Below the pieces are notes generated by a model. That model saw nothing but the letters and a program-made list of their open reading frames with translations, was not told the DNA's origin and did no database searches. From positions 62,001-126,000 of the forward strand of contig QNGE01001011.1 in assembly GCA_008508345.1 (NCBI GenBank): DNA of 64,000 nt, given 5' to 3'. Numbering within the stretch: the first letter of the stretch is position 1; the number at the start of each line of letters is the position of its first letter. The DNA is from Paragonimus westermani (Eukaryota; Platyhelminthes; Trematoda; Plagiorchiida; Troglotrematidae). A program made the translations under genes and the position numbers. Shown in pieces: positions 1 to 11,999 of this stretch.

Positions 1-1060
1 CGCATCTAATCAATTTTTCAATATAGCGCGCAACGGTTTTTGTATCATCTCAAAACTACTTTGGTAACCTGTTGGTTAAATTTGCTTGTCGCTTCACAAG
101 TGAATCATAAAAGTTATGCAGGCGTGAATTTCGTGTTCTTCAATTTGTTTTCATATTTGCACGTGACTTGTATCACATCCAAACCTCTTTCATGATTTGA
201 TTACAGTTCAGTATACCTCCCACGCTCTATTCTATTTTGCGTAAATCATTCATGCCGTATATGTTGACTGCGTGGAAAGTATTTTGAAGTTATATATCAT
301 TTTTACACAGAAATGTACTGTTTGGCTATTTTGTACCATAGTGTTTATGACTGTCCTGAATGCGTTTATTATCATTAAAAAGAGATCTATCTTACTTGAG
401 ATCTTGCTGATTAGTACATCCATACCATCTTACACGACACACTGTTATAACCTTGTAATGGAACCAGTCATGTATGACTGAACCTTTGTACCCGAACGCC
501 ATTCGTTGTATACAGATTTCCAAGTTAGCCGTTACTTACAACGTACTTATGGTTTAAAATGGGGGTAGTTTAAACATCGACAACACTTCTGAGGCTATGT
601 GAAAACTGATCTACTTATGGTTTCCAGGTAATTCCATCCTAGCCCACGCTCAATTGATTACCGTGTTATGAGGTCCCTCTTCCCTCGACAACCGAATAAC
701 TTCATCGTAATGTAACAATAACCAAACGGCAACAGATTGCAGCCTATGGATGTATCTTGGCGCAGGAGTACTTCTGTCCTCTTGTGGCTTCAACCGGGAT
801 GTCTCCGAACAGAAACGTCATTGGCTCTTTGACAACTATTAAAGACGTAGTGGACCATGTCAACGCGAATTCCAGTTCAAATAAGTAGGCGTGCCAGACC
901 TGCTGTCATCTTTATGCAGAGTTTAGAACCAGGTTTTATTGGTTAACTTCAGAGGATACTGCGATTGTCCAAGTGCCAATGGCCTTTACATCAATAGGTA
1001 TATGTTTAACTGTCTCTATTCAGCCACCATGCACTGGATCGATCACTAAAAGCATCAAAA
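1..1060. other. Intergenic, nothing recognised
   Basis: AT-rich sequence with frequent stops in all frames. One short open frame (272-481, +) has no recognisable motif and low-complexity hydrophobic composition. I see no RNA gene or repeat here. Confidence 0.5.
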
Positions 1061-1065
1061 TGTGA

Positions 1066-2400
1066 GTGTGCTCGTTGCAGTGGAAATGTGTTGGAGTAGA
1101 TCAGGAACAGCAGTCTGGCAAACCCAACATCTGGACAGTAATAAGCACAAACTCATCATTTAAAGAGGTCTGTGTCTCTCCTGCAATTCTCTGTCCGCCC
1201 CGAATCACGAAAGGTACACCGGCGTCACCAAACATCAGCTGTCATCCCAGTTGGACTGTGCCAATGGATTATGTAAACATACCCCTGATAGAGAGAACAC
1301 GAAAACCGATAGATGCAAACATTTCGTAATGACCCATCAGAACCAACTTTATAATAGCATGGACTACCTCGATTCGAGCACATGCTTTTCCAGGTATCGT
1401 CATTATCTCAGGCAGCTTTGTGAGCTAGAACCAAACTCACCAATTTCTATGCCAGTTCTACTGGCCAGATCGACACAACTGGAGTACCCAGACTTTATTT
1501 TACCTGTAGACAACTTTATAGCGAGCTACAAGCCACTGACATATGCCTCTAATGGTCAGCCGGAAAATTCTCATTCGTATATAAAACTGGATAACTAACT
1601 CCCTCCACCCGATTTCTCTCCAAGCAGAATTAAATTACTCACTTAGAAATTATCGTTCTCGTTCGAGTCTCGGTCATGACGAATGTTATTTTACAGGATC
1701 CTAGGCCAGATTTTTCCAGCATACTCGGAACAGTCGGTCGACAAAATGATATGCCCCAGCTGCATACCAATCTATTCAGTCAGCCACCAGTAGTACCCGG
1801 TGAACTGCCCATAGAAATAGGGGTTCCAGACTTCAGTATGGGTGGGTCTACCGTGCAGACAGCAAACCTAGAAATTCTATGTCCTAGACAACCATATACA
1901 CTGTACCACATTTCACCAACCGGTGTGGCAGATATGACTATCTTTCCCGTTATGTGGCTAAATATTATGACAACCTAATGTTCTGTCTTAAAACCGCCGT
2001 GGATTAGATCCGTCAGACAACGAACCTGACCATGTTATATTCGGTACAGCGATAGATCCGCTCCAGGGAAGTGCCGAGAATGACGAGTTTTAACCACTGT
2101 TTTCGCTTTTGGCAATATTCTTTTGACAGTCCATCATTTAAATTTGCGAGAAATACTTGATGAACATTATTTTGAAGATCGCCTCTCTAAAAAGAGGCAT
2201 ACGCTCAGTCAATTCTCTATCCTGCATGTTATTCATCCTGGTCTTGGATGAATCTGTCTGAAGCTCCTTTGAGTTCGACTGTGCCCTATACATACGGTCA
2301 GTTGAACCACCTGGCAAATGCGGATGAAGTACTGTCGGCTACCTCGAGAGGCACGCTAGCACTCAGCTTGTAACATCTTGGCGATAGTTTGCTTGAAATC
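1066..2400 (+). pseudogene. Broken coding-like stretch, possibly 5' part of a Pao/BEL element
   Basis: Successive + strand frames (1066-1329, 1251-1598, 1676-1978, then a frame shift into the segment around 1935-2007) have protein-like composition and run one after another with shifts and stops. This is what a decayed long ORF looks like. They lie immediately 5' of the recognisable Pao/BEL pol linker in the same orientation, so they may be its gag/protease part. A Cys/His-containing stretch near 1257-1320 could be a remnant of a zinc-binding segment, but the spacing does not match a standard CCHC knuckle and I see no clear DTG/DSG protease motif. An alternative is exons of an unrelated gene: a pyrimidine-rich acceptor-like site ends at about 1697. 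Identity is not established. Confidence 0.3.
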
Positions 2401-2467
2401 GGTTTAACCGTTAACCTCTCGAAGATCCAATGCATTCACACGAAATCAGACAGGAAAAGATGTTCCA

Positions 2468-2790
2468 TTGCTCCTGACGACAGACCCCCGGAAGTATATG
2501 AAAACGCCACAACAACGTCCAATTCTACAGATATGTCGTTGGGTTGTAAGGGTACCTCGCGTACAACTGCAGCTGTCGATCTACCAAAAATGCCATATGA
2601 GGAAATATCAGCTTCCTAAAATCTCAGCAAATTATCGAAATCTTGCTGACATACTTGTTGCACAGATTAATCAACCAGAACATCTCAGCGCCGTCGATAG
2701 AAAGACGCTTAAATCCTTAGTGTGAGCAGCAAGGATGAACATTACGAAATGACTACAGCTGTCCAATGGGAGGTTCAATGTCTTCTTTTC
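2468..2790 (+). pseudogene. Pao/BEL pol, linker between protease and RT (fragment)
   Basis: The frame from 2468 to 2725 encodes C-R-W-V-V-R-V-P, matching the L-G-W-V-V-x-G-P motif that ends the protease-proximal domain of Pao/BEL polyproteins with two changes. About 45 residues later comes L-S-A-V-D-R-K-T-L, matching the conserved segment before RT. A -1 shift at about 2722 continues the similarity as V-S-S-K-D-E-H-Y-E, where the family usually has an H-Y-E motif. The shift and later stops show that it is non-functional. Confidence 0.65.
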
Positions 2791-2799
2791 CGCCGATCA

Positions 2800-3740
2800 T
2801 AATTTTGACTACCTACTCAATCTCCCACGATCCTGAGCAAAATATCTCGCGACCACAAACACGGTCCGTCATAAAGTGCGGTGCCCTAACAAGCTCTACC
2901 CGATCTCACATTTCATCAGCTAATTGTCACGTCGATGTCACCTGTCGGAAAGACCCTTACATGCAAAAAATAAGCAAAAGTCACATACCATGACGCCTTC
3001 CAAAATGAACGGGGTGGTGCTTGTTTGTGACATTTCACGACGACGGCCACTATAAGCAGCTAGTTACGAAACCCAATCTGGATCGCTCTCCATTTACCTA
3101 CAACAACGACGTAACTCAGAACTGACATTCACTTTACCGTCTAAAGGCTCCGGAGGAAGTAAAATGCAGCGTATGAAAGGCTATCTCACATACTTCAGTC
3201 AGGCTTCCCTACCCCTTCAGAGTGATGCAGACGACACAACACAGTGGCTTCATTAATAAGTCGCAAATTGAGAAACAAGGGTGTTCTGACGATTCCCGAA
3301 CCCTGCATCTTCAGGGTCAACTTGTTTGGTAAATTCGACATTTCTGTACATAACGACGTTGCAAATACGGTTAGATTTGCTTCGTCAGAATGGAAGTCAA
3401 GGTCAGCATGAAGAGAGATCAATGCTGTTCTCGAAAAATGCCTTCGCGATTCCTTCCGTTCCTGAAAATGCCAATTTTCCGAAATATCTCGACCTCCCAC
3501 TTTGATTGTTAATCAAAGTTATATACACCCATCATTACACAAATTCATCTGGCAAGTCGTTCTCTCACAATGGGGCACTTCAGACGTTTGTTTAGCGTGT
3601 ACTCATTCATCTCTTAGAAATTCGACCCATATATGAAAATGGCTTGCGTACTCACGACACAATTATATATAGATATCAACAAACGTTCACTTCTGATACG
3701 CTGACTAAACTATGCACCATGCAATGCGTGAATCACAGTA
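2800..3740. other. Unassigned spacer inside the Pao/BEL remnant
   Basis: In intact Pao/BEL pol only about 100 codons separate the H-Y-E segment from the R-V-V-F-D segment; here about 1 kb lies between them. The interval contains an opposite-strand open frame (3195-3500) with no recognisable motif, and I could not find element termini or target-site duplications. It may be a nested insertion or heavily decayed pol. Confidence 0.35.
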
Positions 3741-3747
3741 CTGAACC

Positions 3748-4115
3748 GTGCATTTTACTAATGCGGAGGCATTACGCTCCATATTGGAAAATGGTATAAA
3801 TCCTAAAGATGAGAGTTCTGTGCCTTTTGTCGAAAATGAAACCCTGTTGTTGCTCCGGAGAACATCACATACTTGGAGTCTCCTAAGTGTCTTGTCCAAA
3901 ACTGAAAACCTGGGCAAACCACGGGTTGTTTTTGACAATGAGGCGAAGTTTCAGGTTCATTCTTTGAACGATGACACTGTCGCATTCCGAATATGACACT
4001 TGAGCTGGTAGGTCTGTTATTCATATTTCGTAGATTACCTGTTGCTTTTGCTGTAGACACAGAGGAAATGCTCTTGCAAAGATGCCTGATAGCGAATGCA
4101 TAGTGTTCTTCTCTC
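3748..4115 (+). pseudogene. Pao/BEL reverse transcriptase, N-terminal part (frameshifted)
   Basis: The frame 3748-3993 carries T-W-S-L at residues 42-45 and R-V-V-F-D-N-E-A-K-F at 59-68, then S-L-N-D. These are the conserved entry segments of Pao/BEL RT. A frame change at about 3990 continues into a second block (3993-4079) with L-V-G-L-L-F-I-F-R then A-V-D-T-E-E-M, which is RT motif A with its metal-binding aspartate retained. A third short frame (about 4080-4125) reads M-P-D-S-E, as expected a few residues further on. At least two frame shifts separate the blocks, so no functional enzyme can be made. RT copies RNA into cDNA during retrotransposition; here it is only a fossil. Confidence 0.75.
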
Positions 4116-6936
4116 TCTGCTAAGCTGATAGCAATCTGAACAAGCATCCCAGAGAGTATTATGTGAGCACATTAGTTTTCAACTACTTCCTCTTAGTACT
4201 GTGTTGACTTCGTCCTGTACAAAACGAACAAGTGTTACTACCATCTTTTCAGCTATCTGAAGTAAAGTACAATTGAGGATAATCTATAACTTGACAGACG
4301 CATTTCATTGCGCGCTTTTGACGTGATCAGGCGCTTTGTAACATAATGCTACGATCTACTTTGGGATGGTGGCAGTAGAGCAGTGTCATACACTGTCTCC
4401 TCAGTGCCGTCCAATCCGTTGAATGAAATTCAGGATCAACCTCTACCGTTCGGAAAAAACTTAAATGTCCGGTAGCGTACGGAAACAACTTATTTTTCCC
4501 TGAACTTCTCCCTACCAGACAAACCAAGCAAAGCCACAACTATTCGATGTTAACCTTCAACTAGTGTATTGCAATAAGATTCGGGACAGTAGCCAAGGTT
4601 TAAGTGTGACTATCACTGAATAATTTTTTCGTCTGGTACCAGTTCGACTGACAGTCGGGGAAGCGGCCATGAAAGACTGTACCCTAAGCTACTGATGCCT
4701 TGAATACTTTTTTAAAATTAACATGCAATTACGTCTTAAACAAACGTGGACTCAAGTGAACAAAACGTAAAATTAGCTTTAAAATGTGGGGAGCAGTCTA
4801 TTAGTTTGGAGGCTGTCACTTAATCCCATCAACCGCACCGTCAGCGTTTACACCACGGCCATCATCATCAAACATTCGTCTAACGAGCTTTGACAGACTA
4901 GTCAGAATGCAGATCTGTCGTTACAAATCCTCAGCAGCACATGCCATGTCAACTTCATCCGCATCGTTATAGAGCCCTGGTTACCTCGTAAGGCCAACTG
5001 TGGGTCAAAATTGCTTTGTTCAGGTCATAACACGAGCACAACTCACCGGGTCAACTTGGGTTGTCATATCTCTCAAGGTTCGTTCCGTGTCAAACTAGTG
5101 GTGTTTCAAGCCATTGAGTAAACGCACTTCAGCTGAGACGTTTATATACACCCACTCACATTGAGAGTGATCACAGAATATATGAGGCGTAAATCTCTCA
5201 TAATCACGTGAGGCTCTTGCAGTCAGTTGTGCCAGACTGTGGTTTTGATACCAGAGGAGGGGTAATTATTCAGCAAAAAGCCAAGCAGTTACATCCGTGT
5301 ACCAAATCAATATGTACCTGGCTAAATGCATACAACTTGTGTTTTCTGAGATCGATATATTCAGGTGAATAGGCTCTTCTTTTATAACACGCTGTGAGAT
5401 CCTGTGTAGTTTCCGATTACCACACCAAGTCAATCCATCACGTGATATTCAGGCAAGAGCTCCTAATGCAAGAGTAGCAGACTAAATATCCCCTGATGAC
5501 ATTCACATAAGTGAGTTCTTTAAATGTGTTAATGAGATAAAGGACAGTGAATTTTCGAGAAAACAGTCACCATGTTACGTGTAACAGCAGACTGTATGAA
5601 GTGACTAGGTTTCTCACTTGCGAAAACCGAATCCACCCCCTCGTAGAAGTATTTTCACCTTCACACTCTTATCAGAAGCTGCTGAACAAGTTGTCAAAAC
5701 GACCATCAGCTTGTCCTCGTAATTCGACTCAAGTGATCTATTAGGTTACCATCTTACCATTTTCTTTTCGTACGAAAGCTCGTACAAAGCAATCGACTAC
5801 TGTTGACAAAATGGTAATTGTTGAACGTTTAGGCGCCAAGAAATTCGGAAGTATTCTTGTGCTGAAATAATTCTTGAAACCTGGCAGAAAATCAGTTGAG
5901 AACCTGAGTTTATGATAATCGAGTTCGCTTAGAATCAAAACTGACTGGATCAGCTCATGTTAAGTTGCATCATCGTACACCAATAGAAATCTAGTGTAGA
6001 AAGGCGGACGCTAATCCAAGGGGACATTCTTAGTAGTAGCCAGTTGCATGGTTCTCTCCTTTGGATTTTGGAAGGGAAGGACTTTTCATTCCAGATCTGG
6101 TTACTTCTACGCTTTATAAAGTTGAAAAGTTAACGCGTGCGTACAAACAAGTTGACTAAAAATCCGTAGGTTGGATCTTTACGAACTAAACATGTTGTGT
6201 TGAAGTATTTTCGGAACCATCCCGGGGATGATAGCTGTTATTTCCAGACAAACCTTTAATGTCCAACGAAGATGCAACTCATAGGTTAGGCGCTTCATTG
6301 GGTTTGCAAGATTCCGTGCACCGATCATCAAATTTATGTAAAATTGTCCACTGTATTCAATTGGGATTCCCACGCGGACTAACCAATTTGCGTTTTCGTG
6401 AAGATCAGATGAGTACGCAAACTACTGGACATGAGTAGCAAAATATTCCCCACCTTAGGTTTGCGGGATAAATCTCATATGCTTTTAAAGAGTGTAACTG
6501 ATCGACCGTTGATATTACCCTCAGTAGTAAATGAGAGCACGGGAGCGCGTTGTGTATGCATAAGTGATATCCGTGTAATCAGCATTCGACGTAATCGGGA
6601 CCTCTCTAGATTTTGTTGTATGCTTAGCTTTATGAAGTGGCTATGACGACCGAACGCATACTGGAATTCATTGTGAGCTATCCCAAGGACGTTCTATAGG
6701 ATTAAAATGAACACATCGATCAGGCGGAGAAAAACAGACTAGTACTTTTGGCAGCTTTGTCGTCTGTTTCAGGATACGCTTGGTTATCATAACTAGGAAG
6801 TAATTAATCCTTCTGTAAAAACAGTATGTGTAACAAATCTGTCGGCAGCGTGACTCAGTCCGTCCACAGTAGAATTAGGAACGGGCAACTCCCCGTTTAC
6901 TTAGCGGCAACTAGTTGAACAGAACCACTAGCATAC

Positions 6937-6950
6937 TGTGTGTGTGTGTG
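6937..6950. repeat. (TG)7 microsatellite
   Basis: Seven uninterrupted TG units. A candidate polymorphic simple repeat; no function is suggested by its neighbours. Confidence 0.9.
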
Positions 6951-8141
6951 TTAGAACTTGATGGCACATTGTCTAATTTTATACGCCAGCTCTTCCTGCC
7001 AGCTCCTTAGAGTGAATTCCACCTAAACTGGGTTCGTTGTCGTATCATCCAGACCTAGCATGCCTGCATAGGAAGTGCATCCTTCAGCTGGTAGTAAACC
7101 AGAAGCTTTTTGGTTTGTTTCCGGATAAGCACATTCGCTTTAGTTGGTCATTGGTTTGTAGGTGAACACCTTACAATTCAATTGTGGTGACGTAGTGTTT
7201 TCCAGGGAACGTCCGCTGCTACTTACCATTAACTTGATAAACTTCCGGCCATTCCAGTAATGTTAACCTGCACACAATTTAATAGAAAGCCCAGGTATTC
7301 GTCTGTTTTCCACATTCTTATAAAACGTGTTGTGATGGTCGCTTCCTTTTTTGGAATCAACGTAGATTATCATAAGCACGCTAACAAACGCAATGCGTAT
7401 GTTGTCACGTAACAGTCCGAGAATCTGATAGGCCAAAACGTGCGCTCATGATAAATGTTTTCGAAATAAGCAGGCGACTGTCGGAATGCATTGTCGGTGG
7501 ACAAACTGTCTCTGATATTATCTGTCGTTCATCATACGGAGCTCGATGAAGTTGTAATGTGACCGGGAACCAGTACAGGGTAAGAAATGGTATCTGCAAC
7601 GATGATTTGAATTCTGATGTGGTCACACAAACCATAGTGATTCAAATAACAAGTCCAGAAAGAGCACAAGCGAACAGCATTGGAAAATCAGTTCAGCCGT
7701 TCTGCTTCAGTAGATTATCAGCTAGCTCACGTACGTCATAACACGTTAAATGGGAAGAAAATACAGCTTATTTTTTGATGTAACGTGCCTTTCCCTTGCC
7801 AAACGTTCTACTACTGCTTGACTGCTAGACCTGGGTTCTTGCTATGCGGCTTCCCCTAGTCTAGCTTGTGCGGAGACAAGAAAGACACGGTTGCAGTAAA
7901 CCACGCTGTATTGCCAAAAACCAGTTCGACCAGTTCGACCAAATGAATGAAATGCCTGTAAATATATATCATGAAATGGTGATAAGTCACTGTCTACTTG
8001 TCTAGGCCACTTCGCTTCCAAGTGGCCAAGTAAGGCCAAATCCATAGGCGTTAGTTTCTCGGGCTGGCGTGACACCCCCTATTCACTTGCACGTATCCTG
8101 CTTGTCGGTCCGACGTTCCCCCCAGTGCTCTGTTGCTGTCT

Positions 8142-8220
8142 GATTTCGTCAGCCGTCACCACTGCCCTGGATGGTTTGAAATGATGACTGGTTTCCTCAG
8201 CCGTCACCGATGTCCTGACT
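8142..8220. repeat. Short imperfect direct repeat, 48-nt period
   Basis: The 12-mer TCAGCCGTCACC occurs at 8149-8160 and again at 8197-8208. The flanking bases are also partly similar (TTTCGTC/TTTCCTC before, CTGCCCTGGAT/ATGTCCTGACT after). This looks like a two-copy decayed tandem repeat or part of an old dispersed repeat. Confidence 0.6.
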
Positions 8221-11200
8221 AGATTGTTTTGGTGAGTTTGCCTCATAACATTTCTACTAATCGCCTCGTTGTCCGGTTGCCATAATGCATCACGTTCATC
8301 CTTTTTTTATCCCTGTGTATGTTTTAAGCATTTCATCAAATTAGGACGCTATGCTGCGTGCACCTGAGCAAAGTCCAATTGACCGCCATTGAAATACAAT
8401 TTATTTCACATCTATTGTTTAAGTGTTAAGTAAAATTCTCAGAAGTAACATCTCAACAGTCAAATTCACGGCAGTCAAAAATAACTTTCGTCGCAATAAA
8501 TCGAGCATACGCTTCCCCTTATGTGAACGCCTATGCGTGCTAGTCGAATCGTTGGTGTCATATGGTCCAGGGTAATTAATAGCAGTCTTCGCAACTGCAG
8601 TCGGTTCTGAATCTCCACATCAAAGAAGGAATAACCCTTTTACAGATGCAGTCGGTCTCGGATGTGTATTAACTAGTTCAGTTCAGAAGTCAACGTGTTG
8701 GGTTCGGTTCCTGCCCGTGAATGTCTACACAGTTTGCGTGCCTGCGAATCTTGTGGTTGACTGACCAATTTTTAGTTGTTAGCAGTTATTACTCCATTCA
8801 CGGATATGGCCTCAGTTAGCAGTTCACTTTCCTTTGATGGCTACCCATCTGTCACACTATCAGTTCAACCGGTTGGGGCTTATTTTTTACTACCAATCCC
8901 AGTCATGAATTGTACTTCCAATCTCTCCAGGCTTATTTCTGGTTCATCCCCCAACCTTCATGAACTGTTCAACAAACGTATCATGATAGATGTTGCTGCA
9001 TCTTCATGATTACTTACTACAGACTGTAGTTTGCCTATGCAGCGAAATCTCTCATGTCATGAACAGTGAAACCTGGCATCTCTGATTTCACTTTTTAAAT
9101 TTATCGAGGGAAAAGATGGCTTTACGTGACGAATTTGCTGTATAATAACGCCAGACCAACCCGTAAACTTCTGTTTGATCTAGTTCTGTGCAGACAGCAC
9201 CACTGTTTCCTCAGTCATTAAGCTATTCGGGTGAAAGAACAATGTATCTAACTTAAAGACGTTTGATTTATTGGTTTAGCTGCGGCTACATTGGAAGCAT
9301 ACTAATCAAGTGCCTCACGATTGAGGTTCTCCGCAAAATTATTAACTCAACTAGATAGTCATCTAGACAACTGGACTTAATGAAGCATCTTGTGGTTGTT
9401 GTTATGGTGACTTCACACTTCTGACAAATGCTTCAGTTTATTAAATTTTATTGAGAGCAAGCTAAACGCTGATTTGCGTGGCATTCTGGTTAACTTCTCA
9501 AACGGAGAGGTTCGTTCAAACTACGTTTGTGAACAATGTCTCGAGAGATCGGTTACCAAAACAGTCCCATCGATTCTTTTCATGCAATTCCACTCGTGAC
9601 CGCAAATCTACACCAATGATGACGTGGAGCACAATGTGCACAATCACATGAACACAGTGGTAAAACCAGACTTGCTACCACCAAAGCATTTAGTGAACTG
9701 AGCTGTATTCGCGCGTCTGGTCAGTGGTACATTTTATCTCGTTTAGACGAGACTGCACGGCACGTCAAGAACAACTTCTGTAGCAGGCTCGGGAACTCGA
9801 GCAGGTTAGTGGTACTGACCGTGGATGTGCGACATCACGTGACGTGTACTAGCGCCTTAATCAGCCAGTCGTATGAAAACCAAGCGGGCAATAATAACAT
9901 GGCTGACGGTGCATGATTTGGTTGTCTTTGTTACAAATCGAAAATCACCCTTTATTAGCCACAAAGTTTGCACCCATTTAAAAGTTTTGCCCGACCTCAT
10001 TCAAAATAAAGCACTGGAATTGTGTTCCACTAGTGCAGCAAAGCATCTAGGTTAATGTTATTTGGTTCTTATTCTTGTGCGCTACTCAGCGTAGTTAACC
10101 AGTAGAGCGACACGAGCACATGGATTGCAATTATTGGTAGCAACAGATCCCGTTGGGAAATTGAGTGCTACGTTCAGAAACCTGCATAAATTTGACATGG
10201 AAACTGTTAACAGTGAGGTCAGGTCTGCACCACTGTCAACGAATTAGGGGACACGTGAGGCACGAACAGAAAGCCTAAGATTGCCAAATATTCCGGTGAA
10301 TCTTACGATAGATGTTTGAATATAATCTAACTCCCAGATCAGCATCATTGAGGTCACTAGAGCAATTTCAAGAAACATGTTAGTGTTTAACTCACACATT
10401 CTAGTCACTATCCAATAACCGAAAACACCTGATCAGTATTCTTATGTGACCGTGAAAAATAGGAGTTGCTACTAACAGAATGGAAACCACTAGACCGGCA
10501 GCATAAGCACAAAGTGGCTATTCACCATGTCATAGTTAGAACGAACGAATTCAGCTTCAAACTCTGTTAAGTGAGTCACTGGAAACCCTTCAACTGACCA
10601 TTGTTGGTGGCTGTCTCCCATGATATCCATGGTATCTTGATCCCAGAGAAGCGTTTAATGTTGAAAACATTTCACATCTGAAGTAATTACGCTAAAACCT
10701 CAATGCTGTGTTGGTTGGGTTCCTAGGCTGTTTGCCATTTTTCGTAGTCAAAGTTGTAGTTTGGCTGGCATTCTTGAAAATTACATCAGCACACCTTGCA
10801 CATTTTAACTAGCATGTTGAATGAGGTCATTATGGAGCATATTTTTTCCTGTTATACTTCAGCACAGTCTTATTGCCTCAGCGCATTTAACACCCATCTT
10901 CTGATTGTACGCACATTCAGTTCATGATACCTTTTGGCACGAGTGGACGTCACAAGGTCGCCATTCAATTATCACAGTGAACGGGACATTTTCAGTTAAA
11001 CATTATGTGACCTACCGCGTTTGAAAGAGGTTCCTACTAGCCACCCTGGTCTCTATTTCACAGATGATCAAAATCACACAAATTGTTGATTACCTGTTAC
11101 TGTTATATCCTGGTGACGATAAATTTGTATGTATCTTTGATAATGAAACAGAAAGTGACAACTTTTGGAGCTATTTAACCAAGCCACCTTGACGAATAAC

Positions 11201-11999
11201 AGTTGGTCTCATTCCACTTAACACGATCATTTGTACAGCAATGTGTCTCTGTCACTCGGACAACGCAAAGTGCCGTGCTGGAAGCGTAAAGCTGGATAAC
11301 GCTACCCGTGGGCGGGTTCAGACACGACTGTTTCAAGCGATCTTGTTCAACATGCCATCGTTGTGATAGTGACCAAACAAGCCAAATTTGTGTCTGGATT
11401 ATACACTATAATGTTCATGTCCCTATTGTGCTTCAAGCTTGAGCTGAACATCCAAGCCTGTTTTTTCATGCTGTACATCACTCTTATTAAACAGTTGTAG
11501 CATAGAGCTATAAAACGGATTAAAACACTGTTTTCTGCACTCTCTCTTAATAGCTGAGCATATCAAGATTAACCACATCAAGCGTAGCTTTACAATGCCA
11601 CAGCATCTGAGAACACTTCCTTCATGTCCAGTTGTGTGCGCCTGGGAACATTATACCACAGCCTGCTCTAAATGGGTCGTGGATAGCTAATGTTCGGCAG
11701 AGTTGCCGCGCATATTCCGGACACCACATGGAAGATTGTGGTCGGAATCCTTGGTGAAGGATGAGGATAAACAGAATTTCGCCCTGTTACGGCAAACTAG
11801 CCATTGATTGTGGTATGCTATAGTGAGACTTTTATACGCTTGATATGATGTTCTACTCATTGTTCTTTGACAAACACACTTTCACTCCTTCCGTTATGGA
11901 CCCATGAGAACAAGACAACCTATCAATTTCTCATTTCCATGTATGTTGTCCGACTCAGAATCAGGTAAACACAAGTGTTTCAACTTCATCAATCTTGTA

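Larger units (their letters stand above)
2450..4150 (+). mobile_element. Degenerate Pao/BEL LTR retrotransposon (pol remnant)
   Basis: Two blocks in the expected order and orientation identify the family. The first is a pre-RT linker with a W-V-V-R-x-P motif (2534-2557) followed by an L-S-x-x-D-R-K motif and an H-Y-E motif (about 2685-2748). The second is the start of the reverse transcriptase, with R-V-V-F-D...S-L-N-D (3922-3972) and motif A with D-T-E-E-M (near 4055). These blocks are characteristic of Pao/BEL pol. Several frame shifts and stops separate them, and the gap between the linker and RT (about 1 kb) is longer than expected, so a later insertion is likely. I could not find LTRs, the catalytic YxDD box, RNase H or integrase. 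The element is dead. Confidence 0.72.

Noticed and set aside
3195..3500. 101-codon minus-strand frame
   Set aside because: Opposite to and inside the Pao/BEL remnant, without motifs.
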